NCBI GenBank assembly: GCA_964019055.1
Contig: OZ025219.1
Coordinates: 3,037,166 to 3,101,165, forward strand
Direction of reading: 5' to 3'
DNA length: 64,000 nt
From: Anthopleura xanthogrammica
Lineage: Eukaryota > Cnidaria > Anthozoa > Actiniaria > Actiniidae
Part shown: piece after piece, positions 25,801 through 35,530 of the stretch
Numbering within the stretch: the first letter of the stretch is position 1
Layout: each line of letters starts with the position of its first letter
The notes under the pieces: model-generated
The model's database searches: none
What the model was told of the DNA's origin: nothing
What the model saw: only the letters and a program-made list of their open reading frames with translations
Made by a program: the position numbers and the translations under genes

Positions 25801-27547
25801 CCTAACCGTGGCCACTAGCCCAATTAATTTTTTTACAAGTGAGTATCCAATTAGCGAAAGAGAATTTGTATATTTCATGTGAGGTTCAAGTCGTGTCAGC
25901 AAAGGTTTTATTGATATTTGCAAAGGAAAGAACCAAAAACATGCCAAGTTGAAACAAATGAGCGAGTTTTCTTATCAAAATTCAAACCTTTACCTGACAG
26001 CGATATTGATTTTAGTCTCTTTGCTGGCTATGATGCCTCATTAAACAACTTGTAGAAAAATTAATTGGGCAGCTACAGTTAGGTGCATCGCACTGTTAAC
26101 AACAAGTTCACTCAATTAATTTAAAACAATATTATTATCTAGGAAACTCATGGCAAATGCACATCTTTCTTTTCACTTGTAGGCACAGACCCAGCACTCC
26201 CATACAACTTTTTTTCTTTTTGAATTTTTAGTTCACTGTCTCATTTTTAGCACATGTGGAGAAATATATCATCCCAGGAAGCTTCGCAAATTTTAACCAT
26301 GTCGTAAATGATATCAGTTTTACAAAATCTATACAATGCATCAAGCTTGGGTAGCATAGATAGCATTAATCTTTTTATTCTTATATGCCCAATAAATATG
26401 TAAAAAACTTACTGTCCAAAGAAATGATATCTGTTCACTGTCACATCTTGGCAGCAAAACCTCAATTATTTTAGATCTCTGAAAAAGCATATTTTGACAA
26501 TGTTAGTAAATTTAACATCTGAAAATTTATTCTATTTTAATAAAACAATACACAATTAATGATTTGTATATTTTTTGCAATATTTTTAACGAAGTCTTTT
26601 TGAGATTTACAAAATCCTTAAAATTGTAATGGTCGATTTAATAACAAATTTTCCATATTTTATTTTTATTTTTTCTAATCGTACACAAAATATCCATCGT
26701 TCTATTATTCTGCACAGAAAGCCAACAAGAAACGCTCTTAATGAATTCTATATTTTAATTACCTCAATGGAATATTTATTTTTGAATTTTACTCAAAAAG
26801 ATCACTTTCTTTGTAAAGGTTTTGAACCTTAAGATAAGGTAAATTTTGCAAATAGACTTCAGCGGGTAGTTACATTTATTTTATAAACACCATTATATGT
26901 CAAAAGGACTTTTTGCATCCTGTTATATGATAGATAAAAGAACGGTGGGCTCAAATGTAAACAAAAATCTTTATTGTGTTAGCATTTAAATTTACTTCAA
27001 GTAAATGTCCTTCACTCGCTGAACATTCGATCTCAAAACAAATCAAAAAATCTTATTCGTAAACACAAAGCCTTATAAAAGTACAATACTAAGGACTTAG
27101 AACATGGCTAGAAAATATGAGACTAAACGAGACTACATAATTGATAATGCGCTGTAAGACAAGATTAACTAGAGCTCTCATTAAAATGAAAAATTGTACA
27201 AATGGTATTAAGTAATTCGCTAGGTTTCTAAACGAAAATACTGGCGAGTTATGTGAACTTTCAAAGCTGAATTTTAACTTTATATGTTGCTCGAACTGTG
27301 CAGCTCTTTTTTTAGTTCTAGATAGCTATAAACACAAAGCTGCAGTTAGTACGTTATTTATGCTGAATGAATCCGTTAAATACTGAGCGCGATTATTATA
27401 ATTTAGCTTGACTGCGATAAAGTGGAAATTATAATTTACCTCAACGTCTGTCCATGCGTCCAACCATTGGCAAAGATAGTCTAGTTGTTGCTCGAATTCA
27501 ATGGTACTCATTGGCCTATGCCTGGCGAGTGGGGAGTTGAAAAGCAT
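14558..27547 (-). CDS. F-box/WD40-repeat protein, FBXW10-like, complete, 21 exons, 686 aa
   Basis: Exons in order: 27440-27547, 26413-26478, 25284-25415, 24859-24903, 24661-24755, 23690-23950, 23046-23124, 22372-22471, 21727-21764, 21358-21456, 20477-20549, 19965-20082, 19795-19857, 18919-18970, 18352-18423, 17786-17899, 16935-17057, 16514-16612, 15880-15971, 15380-15487, 14558-14681. Lengths sum to 2061 nt, every junction keeps frame, and the ORF runs from ATG to TGA. Residues 1-300 form an N-terminal region with a Ser-rich stretch (about 150-235). An F-box covers about 312-365. Seven WD40 blades fill about 400-686, with repeated GH and WD dipeptides. The segment [13 protein letters not shown] before the F-box and the overall plan recall vertebrate FBXW10. 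The expected role is substrate recognition in an SCF (SKP1-CUL1-F-box) ubiquitin ligase. It could instead be another lineage-specific FBXW member. Confidence 0.88.
14941..14960. repeat. poly-G run
   Basis: About 20 consecutive G in the last intron of the FBXW10-like gene. It is one of at least ten G or C homopolymers of 12 or more bases in the window. Confidence 0.95.
16210..16410 (-). mobile_element. tRNA-derived SINE, family 1, copy 1
   Basis: Read on the minus strand, the head resembles a tRNA: an A box (GTAGCTCGGTTAGTGCGC) and a B box (GGTTCGATCCTC) are about 40 bases apart. The body carries 'gtctgtttcgacttccaatg' and the tail 'ctggaagaccaggtactagc'. Related copies are at 35225-35430 (plus) and 52801-52940 (minus). 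It is intronic in the FBXW10-like gene. Confidence 0.75.
16690..16890 (-). mobile_element. tRNA-derived SINE, family 2, copy 1
   Basis: The minus-strand head contains GGGCGTAGCGGCGAGAG and the B box GGGTTCGAGACCC. The body 'gttggttctctcctgtgctt' and the tail 'aaattccaattggaat' recur at 44480-44700 and, truncated, at 53485-53580. It lies in the intron above exon 16514-16612. Confidence 0.75.
17306..17521. mobile_element. Fold-back MITE family C, copy 1
   Basis: The left arm 'gaaaggtagccgtgactttg' and 'gacgaacggtgagcttgc' are mirrored on the right by 'caaaggcacggctacctttc' and 'gcaagctcaccgttcgtc'. The loop contains 'caccttggacaattattcac'. Copies occur at 45549-45761 and 47792-48000. Confidence 0.88.
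17942..18237. mobile_element. Fold-back MITE, about 295 bp
   Basis: The ends 'aggcctttcttggtatttat' and 'aaatattaagaaaggcct' are inverted repeats. Inner arms 'tgcacgggctttttg' against 'caaaaagcccgtgca' are perfect. It lies in the FBXW10-like intron between exons 17786-17899 and 18352-18423. Confidence 0.8.
18707..18860. mobile_element. Fold-back MITE, about 150 bp
   Basis: The end 'ttcgccacgttccatacatc' pairs with 'cttatggaaaatggcgaa', and 'atcggttca' with 'tgaaccgat'. An inner pair 'cagccgaggttga' / 'cagcctcgattca' is weaker. It is intronic. Confidence 0.65.
18995..19430. mobile_element. MITE family R, rearranged or nested copy
   Basis: Two imperfect direct copies of 'ttacggaatgtcgtaccgtg' (about 19048 and 19140) are enclosed by 'ggttatagtaccgtat' on the left and 'atccgtactataacc' on the right. 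Related to 5655-5822 and 58110-58290. It is intronic. Confidence 0.6.
20477..21456 (-). CDS. F-box exons of the FBXW10-like gene
   Basis: Exon 21358-21456 encodes [16 protein letters not shown] and the first F-box helix, ending at AAQ. Exon 20477-20549 continues with [15 protein letters not shown], the conserved second half that contacts SKP1 in other F-box proteins. The junction CAG|GTC is phase 0. The following exon 19965-20082 adds a linker ([16 protein letters not shown]) typical of the region between F-box and propeller. Confidence 0.85.
20583..20774. mobile_element. MITE family D, copy 1
   Basis: It contains 'tgtcatggaaacgctttga' and inverted 'cgacaaaataaacttttggt' / 'aaacctaatttcgtcgcga' segments. 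Other copies are at 23318-23497, 55395-55629 and 56709-56870. It lies just above the second F-box exon (20477-20549). Confidence 0.7.
21854..22330. repeat. (GGAT)n microsatellite with a 28-bp higher-order tail
   Basis: About 84 perfect GGAT units run to 22190. They are followed by several copies of a 28-bp unit containing 'gaaaaaatgaatgaatggat' and 'gcatggat'. The tract is open in several frames (MDGW, IHPS), but it is intronic, 42 bp beyond the 3' end of FBXW10-like exon 22372-22471. Confidence 0.97.
23318..23497. mobile_element. MITE family D, copy 2
   Basis: It shares 'tgtcatggaaacacttcga' and 'ttgtacgatttcgcgca' with the other family D copies. The ends are degenerate. It is intronic in the FBXW10-like gene. 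Confidence 0.6.
25075..25120. repeat. G18 / C20 hairpin with palindromic 8-bp centre
   Basis: A run of 18 G is followed by TGGCACCA and a run of 20 C, then a short CA microsatellite. The arms are perfectly complementary. It lies in the intron between exons 24859-24903 and 25284-25415. Confidence 0.95.
25796..26099. mobile_element. MITE family E, copy 2 with long terminal inverted repeats
   Basis: The left end 'gtgcctaaccgtggccac' and 'caattaatttttttacaa' pair with the right end 'gtagaaaaattaattg' and 'ggcagctacagttaggtgca'. The interior matches 4706-5003. It is intronic. Confidence 0.75.
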
Positions 27548-29514
27548 CTTTGAGTCTGTTATTACCTCAAGTCAATAACTTGGTGTCCATCCAAACAAAC
27601 CATTTAGGTATCTTGAAAGTCAAATATGGTTGCTAAAGGAGATATTTCAATGTAGATGCTAATCCTTTCAGCCATTATCGCCTCATAATCGCGGTAGAAG
27701 GCTGGCTTTTCAAGTCCATGCGAACCTTTTGTTTTGGCTGCGGAAAGGCTTCTCGATGGCAACGGACCGCGTTATGTTGCTAATGGCACTTAGCATATGA
27801 CATGCGTGACAGTAGGGTGCGTGATTGTCTGAAATTAAGCGTTACTACTAGAATATTCAATCTATTTTTTTAAAGTTAAAAACTGTTAAAATTTAAACAT
27901 CTAATTAATGAGGGAAAAAAACATAAAAATGTCCAAACCAGCATTCAACCCCATTAGAGAGAAGCTAATTTTCTTTATATCTTATTTTTTTCCTCCCTTC
28001 CTTTTTTTCTTTTTAGATTTTTTTCTTCTTTGAATGTCTTCTTTCTGTCTCTATTTTTCTCTATGTTTGCCTTTCTTAAGGTTTTGTAACTTTCTTTTTT
28101 TTTTCTTTTTTCAGTTACTCCGTTTTCATTTTTTTTTTTCTTCTTAGTCTTCCTTTTTGGCTCTATTATTTGGCTCCTTTCTTTTTTTTTTTTTTTTTTT
28201 TTTAGCTCTATAATAGTTGCATGGCAAAGTCTTTGCCGGGCTTTTAAGAAAATATTATTTCTCTCCATCTTCGTAATTCCTCTTTAATTTGTTTTTAAGA
28301 TTTTGTTTTCAAAATACTTTTCTTTTTTCTTTTCTTTTCTTTCTCTTTTCGTGCAACCATGTTTCTTTACTACCTTTCTATATCTTTGCTTTCTCTGTAA
28401 AGTTGTTTTAAAAAAATCTTTAGGGATAAGCTAAGACGATCGACGCCTTATTTTGAATCTCTTACAGCGACGGCAGAGAACATTTTAAAGTGTGTGTGTG
28501 TGGGGGGGGGGGGGGAGTGGGTAGAAAGGAAATTAGAGGGGGCTGGGGAAAGTCGGGGGAGGGGGGGGGGGGGAGAGCTAAGATAGAAAATTTAAAAGAC
28601 TAGTTTGAAAAAGGAAAGAAAGTGTGTGGGGGCTGGGGAGGGGGGCTGAAGAACATGTCTTATTAGAACATGTTTCGATAATATCTACTCTCTTCGTCAG
28701 CAAGCGAAATAATCAATTTCATACATTTAATTGCCTTACTTGCTGAGGATGCTGTCGAAGCATGCTCTAATAAAAAGCTTAAGAGATTCAAAAGCATCGT
28801 CTTATCTTTATAGATTTTAGTCTCAGGCTGGTCTGGCAGACTTTTTGGAATGTTGTTTCAGTATTTAATTCAGGACGCGCAGTCTAAGTGGTAAAACTAC
28901 AATTTCCCAATCAATCCCTCTGGTTTTATAAATTTCTATATAATATACAAAATTGTACAAAAACATATATTTGTTTGGTTGTGGCTTCTGCCAAAATGGG
29001 CTCCCTTTGGTCCGATGCAACTGTTTCATAACAAAGCGAACATATCTTCTGCGTCATTAGTTCAAACACATGCGGTGTTTTCGTTTATAAAAGCAAATAT
29101 AAAAGAATTAAAGAAAGTGTTTTTCATTCTTAGTTGCTATGCCAGTTCATCTCGCTATTCATCATATTCAAAGACATCAATTACGTATGAACGTAAGCCA
29201 ACAGCTTTAACACCAGGCGCTGAGTATCCGCTCACGAAATATCAGACTTCCTATGTTTTATCTTGACTGAAAATTAACTCCGTAAGTACTTTGCGATAAT
29301 GCATCTATATTTTTTGTCTCCAGCTTTTTGTGTCTACTCAAGAACCAAAAAAAATTGAATATTTTTACAGTTTCGTTTGAATTTACTTTGGAACGTTTCC
29401 CATTGAGAAACACACATAGCCTATACGATAGTGCGTCATTGAAAGATTCACCTGCAGTTTGGTTGATTGTAAACACAGCCACTGAAATTGAAAGCGAACT
29501 CCATTCGGTACAAC
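27548..29514. other. Intergenic region between divergent genes
   Basis: It separates the FBXW10-like start (27547, minus) from the intronless gene at 29515 (plus), so it should hold both promoters. It contains a T/CT-rich tract (about 27980-28200), G-rich runs (28500-28640) and no further recognisable coding sequence. The lysine-rich minus-strand frame at 27975-28268 is an artefact of the T-rich tract. Confidence 0.55.
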
Positions 29515-30543
29515 ATGAATTACAATTACTATTTCTTTCTGCTGGAGAACTACCGGAAAAAGATGGATCCAAATGTGGATGTATTAAGCATTCGCAAGGC
29601 TGTTTATCAGAGTTATTCTAATGAATCTCTCAGACAACGGCAGAGATATCGACACGAGATGGCGAAGGAGCGACGAGCTAGAATGGAAAGTCAGAAGCTT
29701 ATGAACTTGAAGATCAAAGAATTAAAAGAAAAAGAGAAGGAAATAAGTCGTAGATATGCTCGTAGGAATAACTATGGCAATTTGATTGGGGCAAGCAGTT
29801 CGATAAAACCGAAATTTAAAGAAGAAGTGAAAGATGACAGCTCAATTACAGTCCTTTTACCGGTACTCAAGAAGAAAGATGGCTCTTCACGATTTGAATC
29901 GAGCTTTAACGAAGGACTTGATTACGGAGCGTATTCGATTCCTAAAACAATGCTTCCACCGGGGAATGAGGATATCAGTGCTTATGAAGTCGTGAAAGCA
30001 GCGCAAGAAATATGCACGAAGTACAAGGATGAACAATATGAAGAAGACACTGACTGTGAACTAGAAAATGGTGTCAGAGGGGAAAGAAACGAAAAAATTG
30101 ACAAAGAAGACGTGAGACTAAAAAAATTAGCGCTTACACCAGCAGATGAGGAGACTATTCTCATAAAAGAAATGTCGGTTAAAGGACAAATAAATGGCCG
30201 TATCGAGCCAAATATAGTTTCTTTACCAAGCTACAGAAATGGCGTTCAGTATCGAAAACAGTTGACAAAACAACAGATTACTACACTTCCTAAAATTGGA
30301 CCCACTTACGAAGACGTTATGCATTATTATCCATATAAAGTAAACGACGAAGATAGTGATAGATTGGCGAGCCTGACTGTCTTTGGAAAAGCCAAGAAAA
30401 CGAATACATATGAATTGCTGATAGTTGACGATGGTCCAAGAAGCGAAGAAATACGAGTGAAGCAAAAATGCTGCTCCAATCCAAGACCATTTGACATATT
30501 ATTTATCAGAGAAAAACTCCCAAAATCTCCTAACACTTATTAA
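29515..30543 (+). CDS. Intronless hypothetical protein, 342 aa
   Basis: The frame is open from the ATG at 29515 (MNYNYYFF) to TAA at 30541-30543; a second in-frame ATG at 29563 (MDPNVDV) is a possible start. About residues 40-90 are a charged Arg/Lys/Glu segment (RQRQRYRHEMAKERRARMES) likely to form a coiled coil. A Lys/Glu-rich middle and a more ordered C-terminal part follow, the latter containing LPKIGPTYEDVMHYYPYK and RPFDILFIREKLP. There is no signal peptide or membrane segment. I do not recognise the family. A long single-exon frame among intron-rich neighbours suggests either a true intronless gene or a retrocopy; I saw no poly-A tail or target-site duplication. Its divergent position to the FBXW10-like gene may be incidental. 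Confidence 0.7.
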   Translation: MNYNYYFFLLENYRKKMDPNVDVLSIRKAVYQSYSNESLRQRQRYRHEMAKERRARMESQKLMNLKIKELKEKEKEISRRYARRNNYGNLIGASSSIKPKFKEEVKDDSSITVLLPVLKKKDGSSRFESSFNEGLDYGAYSIPKTMLPPGNEDISAYEVVKAAQEICTKYKDEQYEEDTDCELENGVRGERNEKIDKEDVRLKKLALTPADEETILIKEMSVKGQINGRIEPNIVSLPSYRNGVQYRKQLTKQQITTLPKIGPTYEDVMHYYPYKVNDEDSDRLASLTVFGKAKKTNTYELLIVDDGPRSEEIRVKQKCCSNPRPFDILFIREKLPKSPNTY

Positions 30544-31032
30544 TACAGCCAAGAATACAAGAAACTAGAACATTATCATCCAATAGAAGCGATAATTTTA
30601 AGTTTACGTTCGCTGAAATATCTGAATTGATAATCGTAAGTTGGATATTCGAGCTGATTTATTTGTTTTAGAGTCTTTCATTCAGCATCAGATGTTGTGT
30701 AAACAACAGAATTCACCTGCTTTAAAGAATGAAGTCGGGATATGATTTTTATCACATATGTTTGCTTGTTTAACGTTCTCAAGATATCAATTTGACGACA
30801 ACTATCGCTACTACATGCTATACCTTCATTTATGAACTAAAATAGTACACAAATAGCACTTTGGTCTATGTATGTCAAGGTCTAACAAAACTGGCAGTTA
30901 TAACAGCGTATGCTGCTACAGAAAGAACGTCATCTTCTGACAGATAATAATTGCAATATGAATAATAATGACAAAAAAAGGTACAAGAGTCTAAATTAGT
31001 AGACACATTTCAGAATTTAGTTCTATAAAAGC
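30544..31032. other. Short intergenic stretch
   Basis: AT-rich sequence between two plus-strand genes. It should hold the 3' UTR of the intronless gene and the promoter of the next. I see no repeat or coding sequence in it. Confidence 0.4.
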
Positions 31033-32492
31033 ATGCCGGCCACTATTTTGAGTACACTTAAAGACGTAGTTACAGAAAGAAAAAGATCCGCTAGATTCAG
31101 TCAAGATCAGAAATCAAAGGTAATTTAGGGAAAATATATTATTTATATCGATGGTAATTTATCGCCAATCAATGGAACAAGTGGGAAGCCACAAAAAGAA
31201 AGAAAAAACGAATCGAAAGAGAGATTTCAAAACATATTTTCCTGATGAAAACCGCTGTCTCTAATATTGTTGAAGAGCGTTGTCATGACGACCAAAGCTC
31301 TTAGTTTTATATGTAAACATTAAATCTTGGCACGACTATTTGCATGAGATTCAATGAAAACTAGTACTAGCCTGATAGAGTTATTTTAAATGAAATTGCA
31401 AGCTTTTCACAGATTGTTGAAGTCATCAAAACGGAATAATAAATAAAACTCGTCAAACCCTGATAGTTACCATGGTGATGACTTTTTACTACTTGCTTAA
31501 TGTCTAGAATATTAGAAACAAAAAGAAATGAAATATCATATCTTACATATACAGCAGCCATTTCTAATATATGCATGGACTTTATCCTGATAACTTTAGT
31601 GATAAAAGGATTCTATCATACCCGCCTGGCGTTTCAGTCTTTTTGAACTTTAATTTTCTCATGATAATGGCTCCTTCCATCTTTCGTCCTCCCTTTGCTC
31701 GTCCCTAGCTATTCCTTTTAATATTTTCTTTCTTTGCCAATAATTTTTGTTTTGTTACATATATATACTCATTTTAGTTTCTTTCCCTTAATTCCAATTG
31801 GTCCTTTTGTCCGATATGGACTTTTATCATACATAGTTTGCTTTCTTTCATTTCTTCTCATTTTTCTTTGTTTGACTTTCTCTCTTTTTTTTTGGTTCAG
31901 TTATTTTTCTTATATTTGTTACTTTTTCCGTCCTTCTGTCCCTCCCTTCGTCACTTCGTCCCTCCCTCTCTTCCTCTCTTTGTTTGTTTGTTTCTTTCTT
32001 TCTTCTTCTTACTATTACATTTCTTTCTCCTGGTTTTATCTGCGCTCCCATTTCTTATCTTGGTGATCCTTATCCCTATACGTCCTTTCTAGACTTTTGT
32101 AGTATAGAATCATCTTCTTTGTGTTCTAGCTTTTCTTATCTTTTCTCTTAGCTGTCCATTCTTCATTATTTCAATGTGACCTTGACATCATCATTCATGC
32201 GTAATACAATGGTTGTTGTACTGACTATTAGTATACACACGAAGAGTTGACCAGAGAATATAAGGCGCTACCAAAAATTACATACAAGACTTTGGATACC
32301 ATGGAGGGCGTAGTAATGGTGTTTGCACTAGTCATGTGCGCAGCTATATGTGGTGTTATCATCATGTTTTGTCTCTTCGCATGTAAAAACAATTTAGAAT
32401 TCCACGATGGCTACGAATATGAAGACTCAGATGCGACCTCAGTGAATTACAAACTGCCAAAGCAAAATATGAAGATTTTACTCCATTTTTGA
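31033..32492 (+). CDS. Small single-pass membrane protein, two exons, 115 aa
   Basis: Exon 1 (31033-31119) runs from ATG (MPATILSTLKDVVTERKR) to the donor AAG|GTAATT. Exon 2 (32232-32492) follows the acceptor ACTATTAG in the same phase and ends at TGA. Exon 2 opens with YTHEELTREYKALPK. Residues about 55-76 are one hydrophobic helix (VVMVFALVMCAAICGVIIMF), and the tail is acidic (HDGYEYEDSDATS). If exon 1 is wrong, the ATG at 32301 (MEGVVMVF) would give 63 aa. The family is not recognised. Topology is probably a single-pass plasma-membrane or ER protein with the acidic tail inside. The downstream gene at 34064 has a similar plan. Confidence 0.5.
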
Positions 32493-34063
32493 AGTAGAAT
32501 GATTGATGAAATAGCAGAAAAATATAACAATTTGACGTCAGTTTGACGGACGCACTGGGGCCACTATCAGCTGGTGGGTTCAAAAATGAATAGGGTTTGA
32601 CAATGAAGCCATTTGGATTGAATGAAGAACTGAAATAAAGGTCTCAGACTTTATTCCGTGGCACATTTGGAAAGTACAATTTTGGTCTGATGATCTTGTA
32701 TTGGCGAGTTGCATTGGCATGGCATGGAACAGCATTAGTAGCAAGAGAAGAATGTACCAACGGCACGCGCGTTCGATTCGGTTATGTTCCGAATTTTTGG
32801 TGAAGGAAACTTGTTAACTGACTTGCATATATCGTTCAATGAAATTACGTTTTACAGGCTTCTCATATGTTGTCAGTCAACGATGCGTCAACGCGACCAC
32901 ACCAACATCAATACAATGGACTGCTATAGCTAATATAGATATAGATCTTGCAGTTATTTGAATTTGTATTGAATATTTTATAACTGAGAGCGTGGATCGG
33001 GCAGAACTCATGAGTCTGACCATACATCAGAACTTTAAATGACATAAAACGACTCAGTCTTGGAGAAAAGCTTGCATTCATATAGAGTAGCGCTTGTAAA
33101 ACGAGTTAGAAAAACCCGACTATTTTCAGGGAGAAACGGTGAAAACGGTCTGGGACCGCGCCGACTACAAAATCAATTTGATAATCTTTACTTCAAACAA
33201 AGAGAAAGACATATCAAGAAAAACTACATACTGAACTAACGAATAAATAACATCGTCCGCTCAGTAGCAAAATAATTTGAAAATCATGAATTGAGTGAAC
33301 AGAATGAAATTAATTTTTAAATAAGTGCAAAACTGAGAGTGAATATAATTCAATTACACAGTAATGTGCTTTAGGGCAATAATAGAAAAATTATCTGGAG
33401 ACTTTAGTTATTCAAAACGCCAGGTAAAATGCGACATTGAAAACTATGTGAGTATGAAACTGATAAAACAACGGGTCATATGATACGTGCGAGTCAAATT
33501 ATGAAAATTTGTGTACGAGGAAAAAGTGTACGAGGAAGTGCCATTTCTAGGATCAGTACATGTACATTTAGACTTCATATTTAACATGATCAATAAATCT
33601 AAAAAGAACCTGTTGTTTATTGCACGATATGAATAAAGCATTGAACACGAGTTGTACATAGCAGTACACATCTTGTGTTTTGCATTAGTCAAGTGTCATC
33701 AATTAATCCATTAGCACAAGGCTAGCTTTTCATCTCTCCCCTGAGAGAACCTCACACAAAGAACCTTAAGTTAAGAAACACAATAGAAAGATTTAGCCTA
33801 CCTGAATTCAAATTACTAGTTTTTTTAGATCTTCGTATTTGATTACTGGACTAACAATGAAATTTCAAGATTAGTCGATAATGTATTAGAAGTCATTTTC
33901 ATTAACAGGTGCTTATGGCCATTGATTACGGTTAGACTTCAAGACTAGTAAAGCTGTCATATAGTTTTCTTGAGACGCCAGCAAAATAATGTTCAGAATT
34001 GTAATGATGAAAGCATGTGTTTCGCCGTTCTAAGGAGCTGTACAAAAGTGACTGACAACTACT
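32493..34063. other. Intergenic stretch with nothing recognised
   Basis: AT-rich DNA between two small plus-strand genes. No tandem repeat, inverted-repeat element or convincing exon was seen on either strand. Confidence 0.4.
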
Positions 34064-34384
34064 ATGGCCATCAGTCTATTTTTCCTGATGATTGGACTAG
34101 TATGCCTGCTTACCATCATCTTACTTTTCTGTGAGTATTCTTGTAGAGGTGATGGCGCCTCTAAACGACAAGATGACTTTGAATACAATCATAATCCTGT
34201 TGAACATGATCGAAAAGAATCCATGGCAAATAATAACAATAGCGAGGAACAGAGTCTTGTGTCAACAACTGCAACGCTTCAGAAGTTGCCACGAGTTTCA
34301 CTTCCTCGTCGCCCGAGTATTAAAGTTCTCGTTCGGAAAGAGTCTAGTTGCAGTAATAATGTTCCATCGATACAGCCAGTTTAA
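34064..34384 (+). CDS. Small single-pass membrane protein, one exon, 106 aa
   Basis: The ATG at 34064 follows an in-frame TGA 12 bases upstream. Residues 3-24 form one hydrophobic helix (ISLFFLMIGLVCLLTIILLF), followed by CEYSCRGDG. An Asp/Asn-rich stretch (DDFEYNHNP) and a Ser/Arg-rich basic tail (LPRVSLPRRPS) come next. There is no cleavage site after the helix, so it is probably a signal-anchor protein. The arrangement (N-terminal helix, Cys pair at its end, acidic Tyr-containing segment) resembles the 31033-32492 product and may mark a distant paralogue. The family is unknown; a spliced 3' continuation cannot be excluded. Confidence 0.45.
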   Translation: MAISLFFLMIGLVCLLTIILLFCEYSCRGDGASKRQDDFEYNHNPVEHDRKESMANNNNSEEQSLVSTTATLQKLPRVSLPRRPSIKVLVRKESSCSNNVPSIQPV

Positions 34385-35499
34385 ACACCATATTCAAAAC
34401 CGTGATATCATGAAGGCTCATCAGCTGCAAAACAAAGTTTTGGAAAACTCACGAACTGATGGCATTCTGCATGTACGTGATAAGGGTAATGAGTGACAAA
34501 ATAAGTCAAGTTTATTGACAAGATCTAGAACTAAAGGATGGCGGGCTGGATTTTATAGCTTTTAGCGGCTCCCTGCAAAATCGTTAGGATATAGCACTTC
34601 GAAGTGAGAAGCTATGGTACGTGATAAATGAATTTCAATAGACAATATCATGTTGAAGAAAATAGCTGCTCCACTACTGCATAAAGGATCTTACTTCTTT
34701 CTGCATATATACCACATTTTAAATATTTAAATCAAATGACAGCGAAAAATGCATAAATTCACTATTAAAAAGAAAAACGATGTAGCCAAAAAGTGGCGAA
34801 CTGAATTCATATAAAGCTCTAGCGCAAGTTGTTAAATTCTGTAAGTATATTGACTTCTAATGCACCCGAACGCTGCCTATACATGCAGGGTAAAAACAAA
34901 AAACAAAAACAAATTATTGTAGGATCGAAAAGTGCACGTGATCGAGAATTAGGTGCTTGGAGCCAGAACATGTAAGATGATCAATGACTTTATTTACATA
35001 AGAATCCGGCATCGATATATTTAGAAAGGATTGTATTTAATAAATGATGAAAACATGACAAACTTGCATGGAGCGTCGAGCCTTCCTGGACATGCATCTA
35101 TTGCTGCCATGGTTATTATAGGTTTTGCTTATCAAAGCACTGATCCACTTATAAGGAAAATATACCCCGTTATTACTGACATGGGCCCACCCGTTGCAGT
35201 AAGGACCACATCAACCAATCATTATGGGCAGGCATAGCTCAGTTGGTTAGTGCGCGGCCTTCGGAGCTTAGAGGTCCATGGTTCGATTCTCATAATCTCC
35301 ACCACTGTTTCGACTTCTCTCTAATCCGTATAGCTTCAGCTTTGAATACTCGTAAAACAGAACATGGTGGAGAGAGGGGGTAAAGTTGCGTACCGTCGGC
35401 TTCCATTGATAGCAGTTGAATTTCAACTGAAGGAACTACCGGCGTTAAATATAAGAACTTTACTTTACTTTCGTTTCATGCAGTGTTCAGTTTTCTTTT

Positions 35500-35530
<31 letters not shown>

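Noticed and set aside
27975..28268. Lysine-rich minus-strand frame
   Set aside because: It is the T/CT-rich low-complexity tract; composition alone explains the frame.
35225..35300. tRNA-like sequence with A and B boxes
   Set aside because: As a functional tRNA it fails: the cloverleaf is imperfect and the same head continues into a repeated body. It is the SINE family 1 head.
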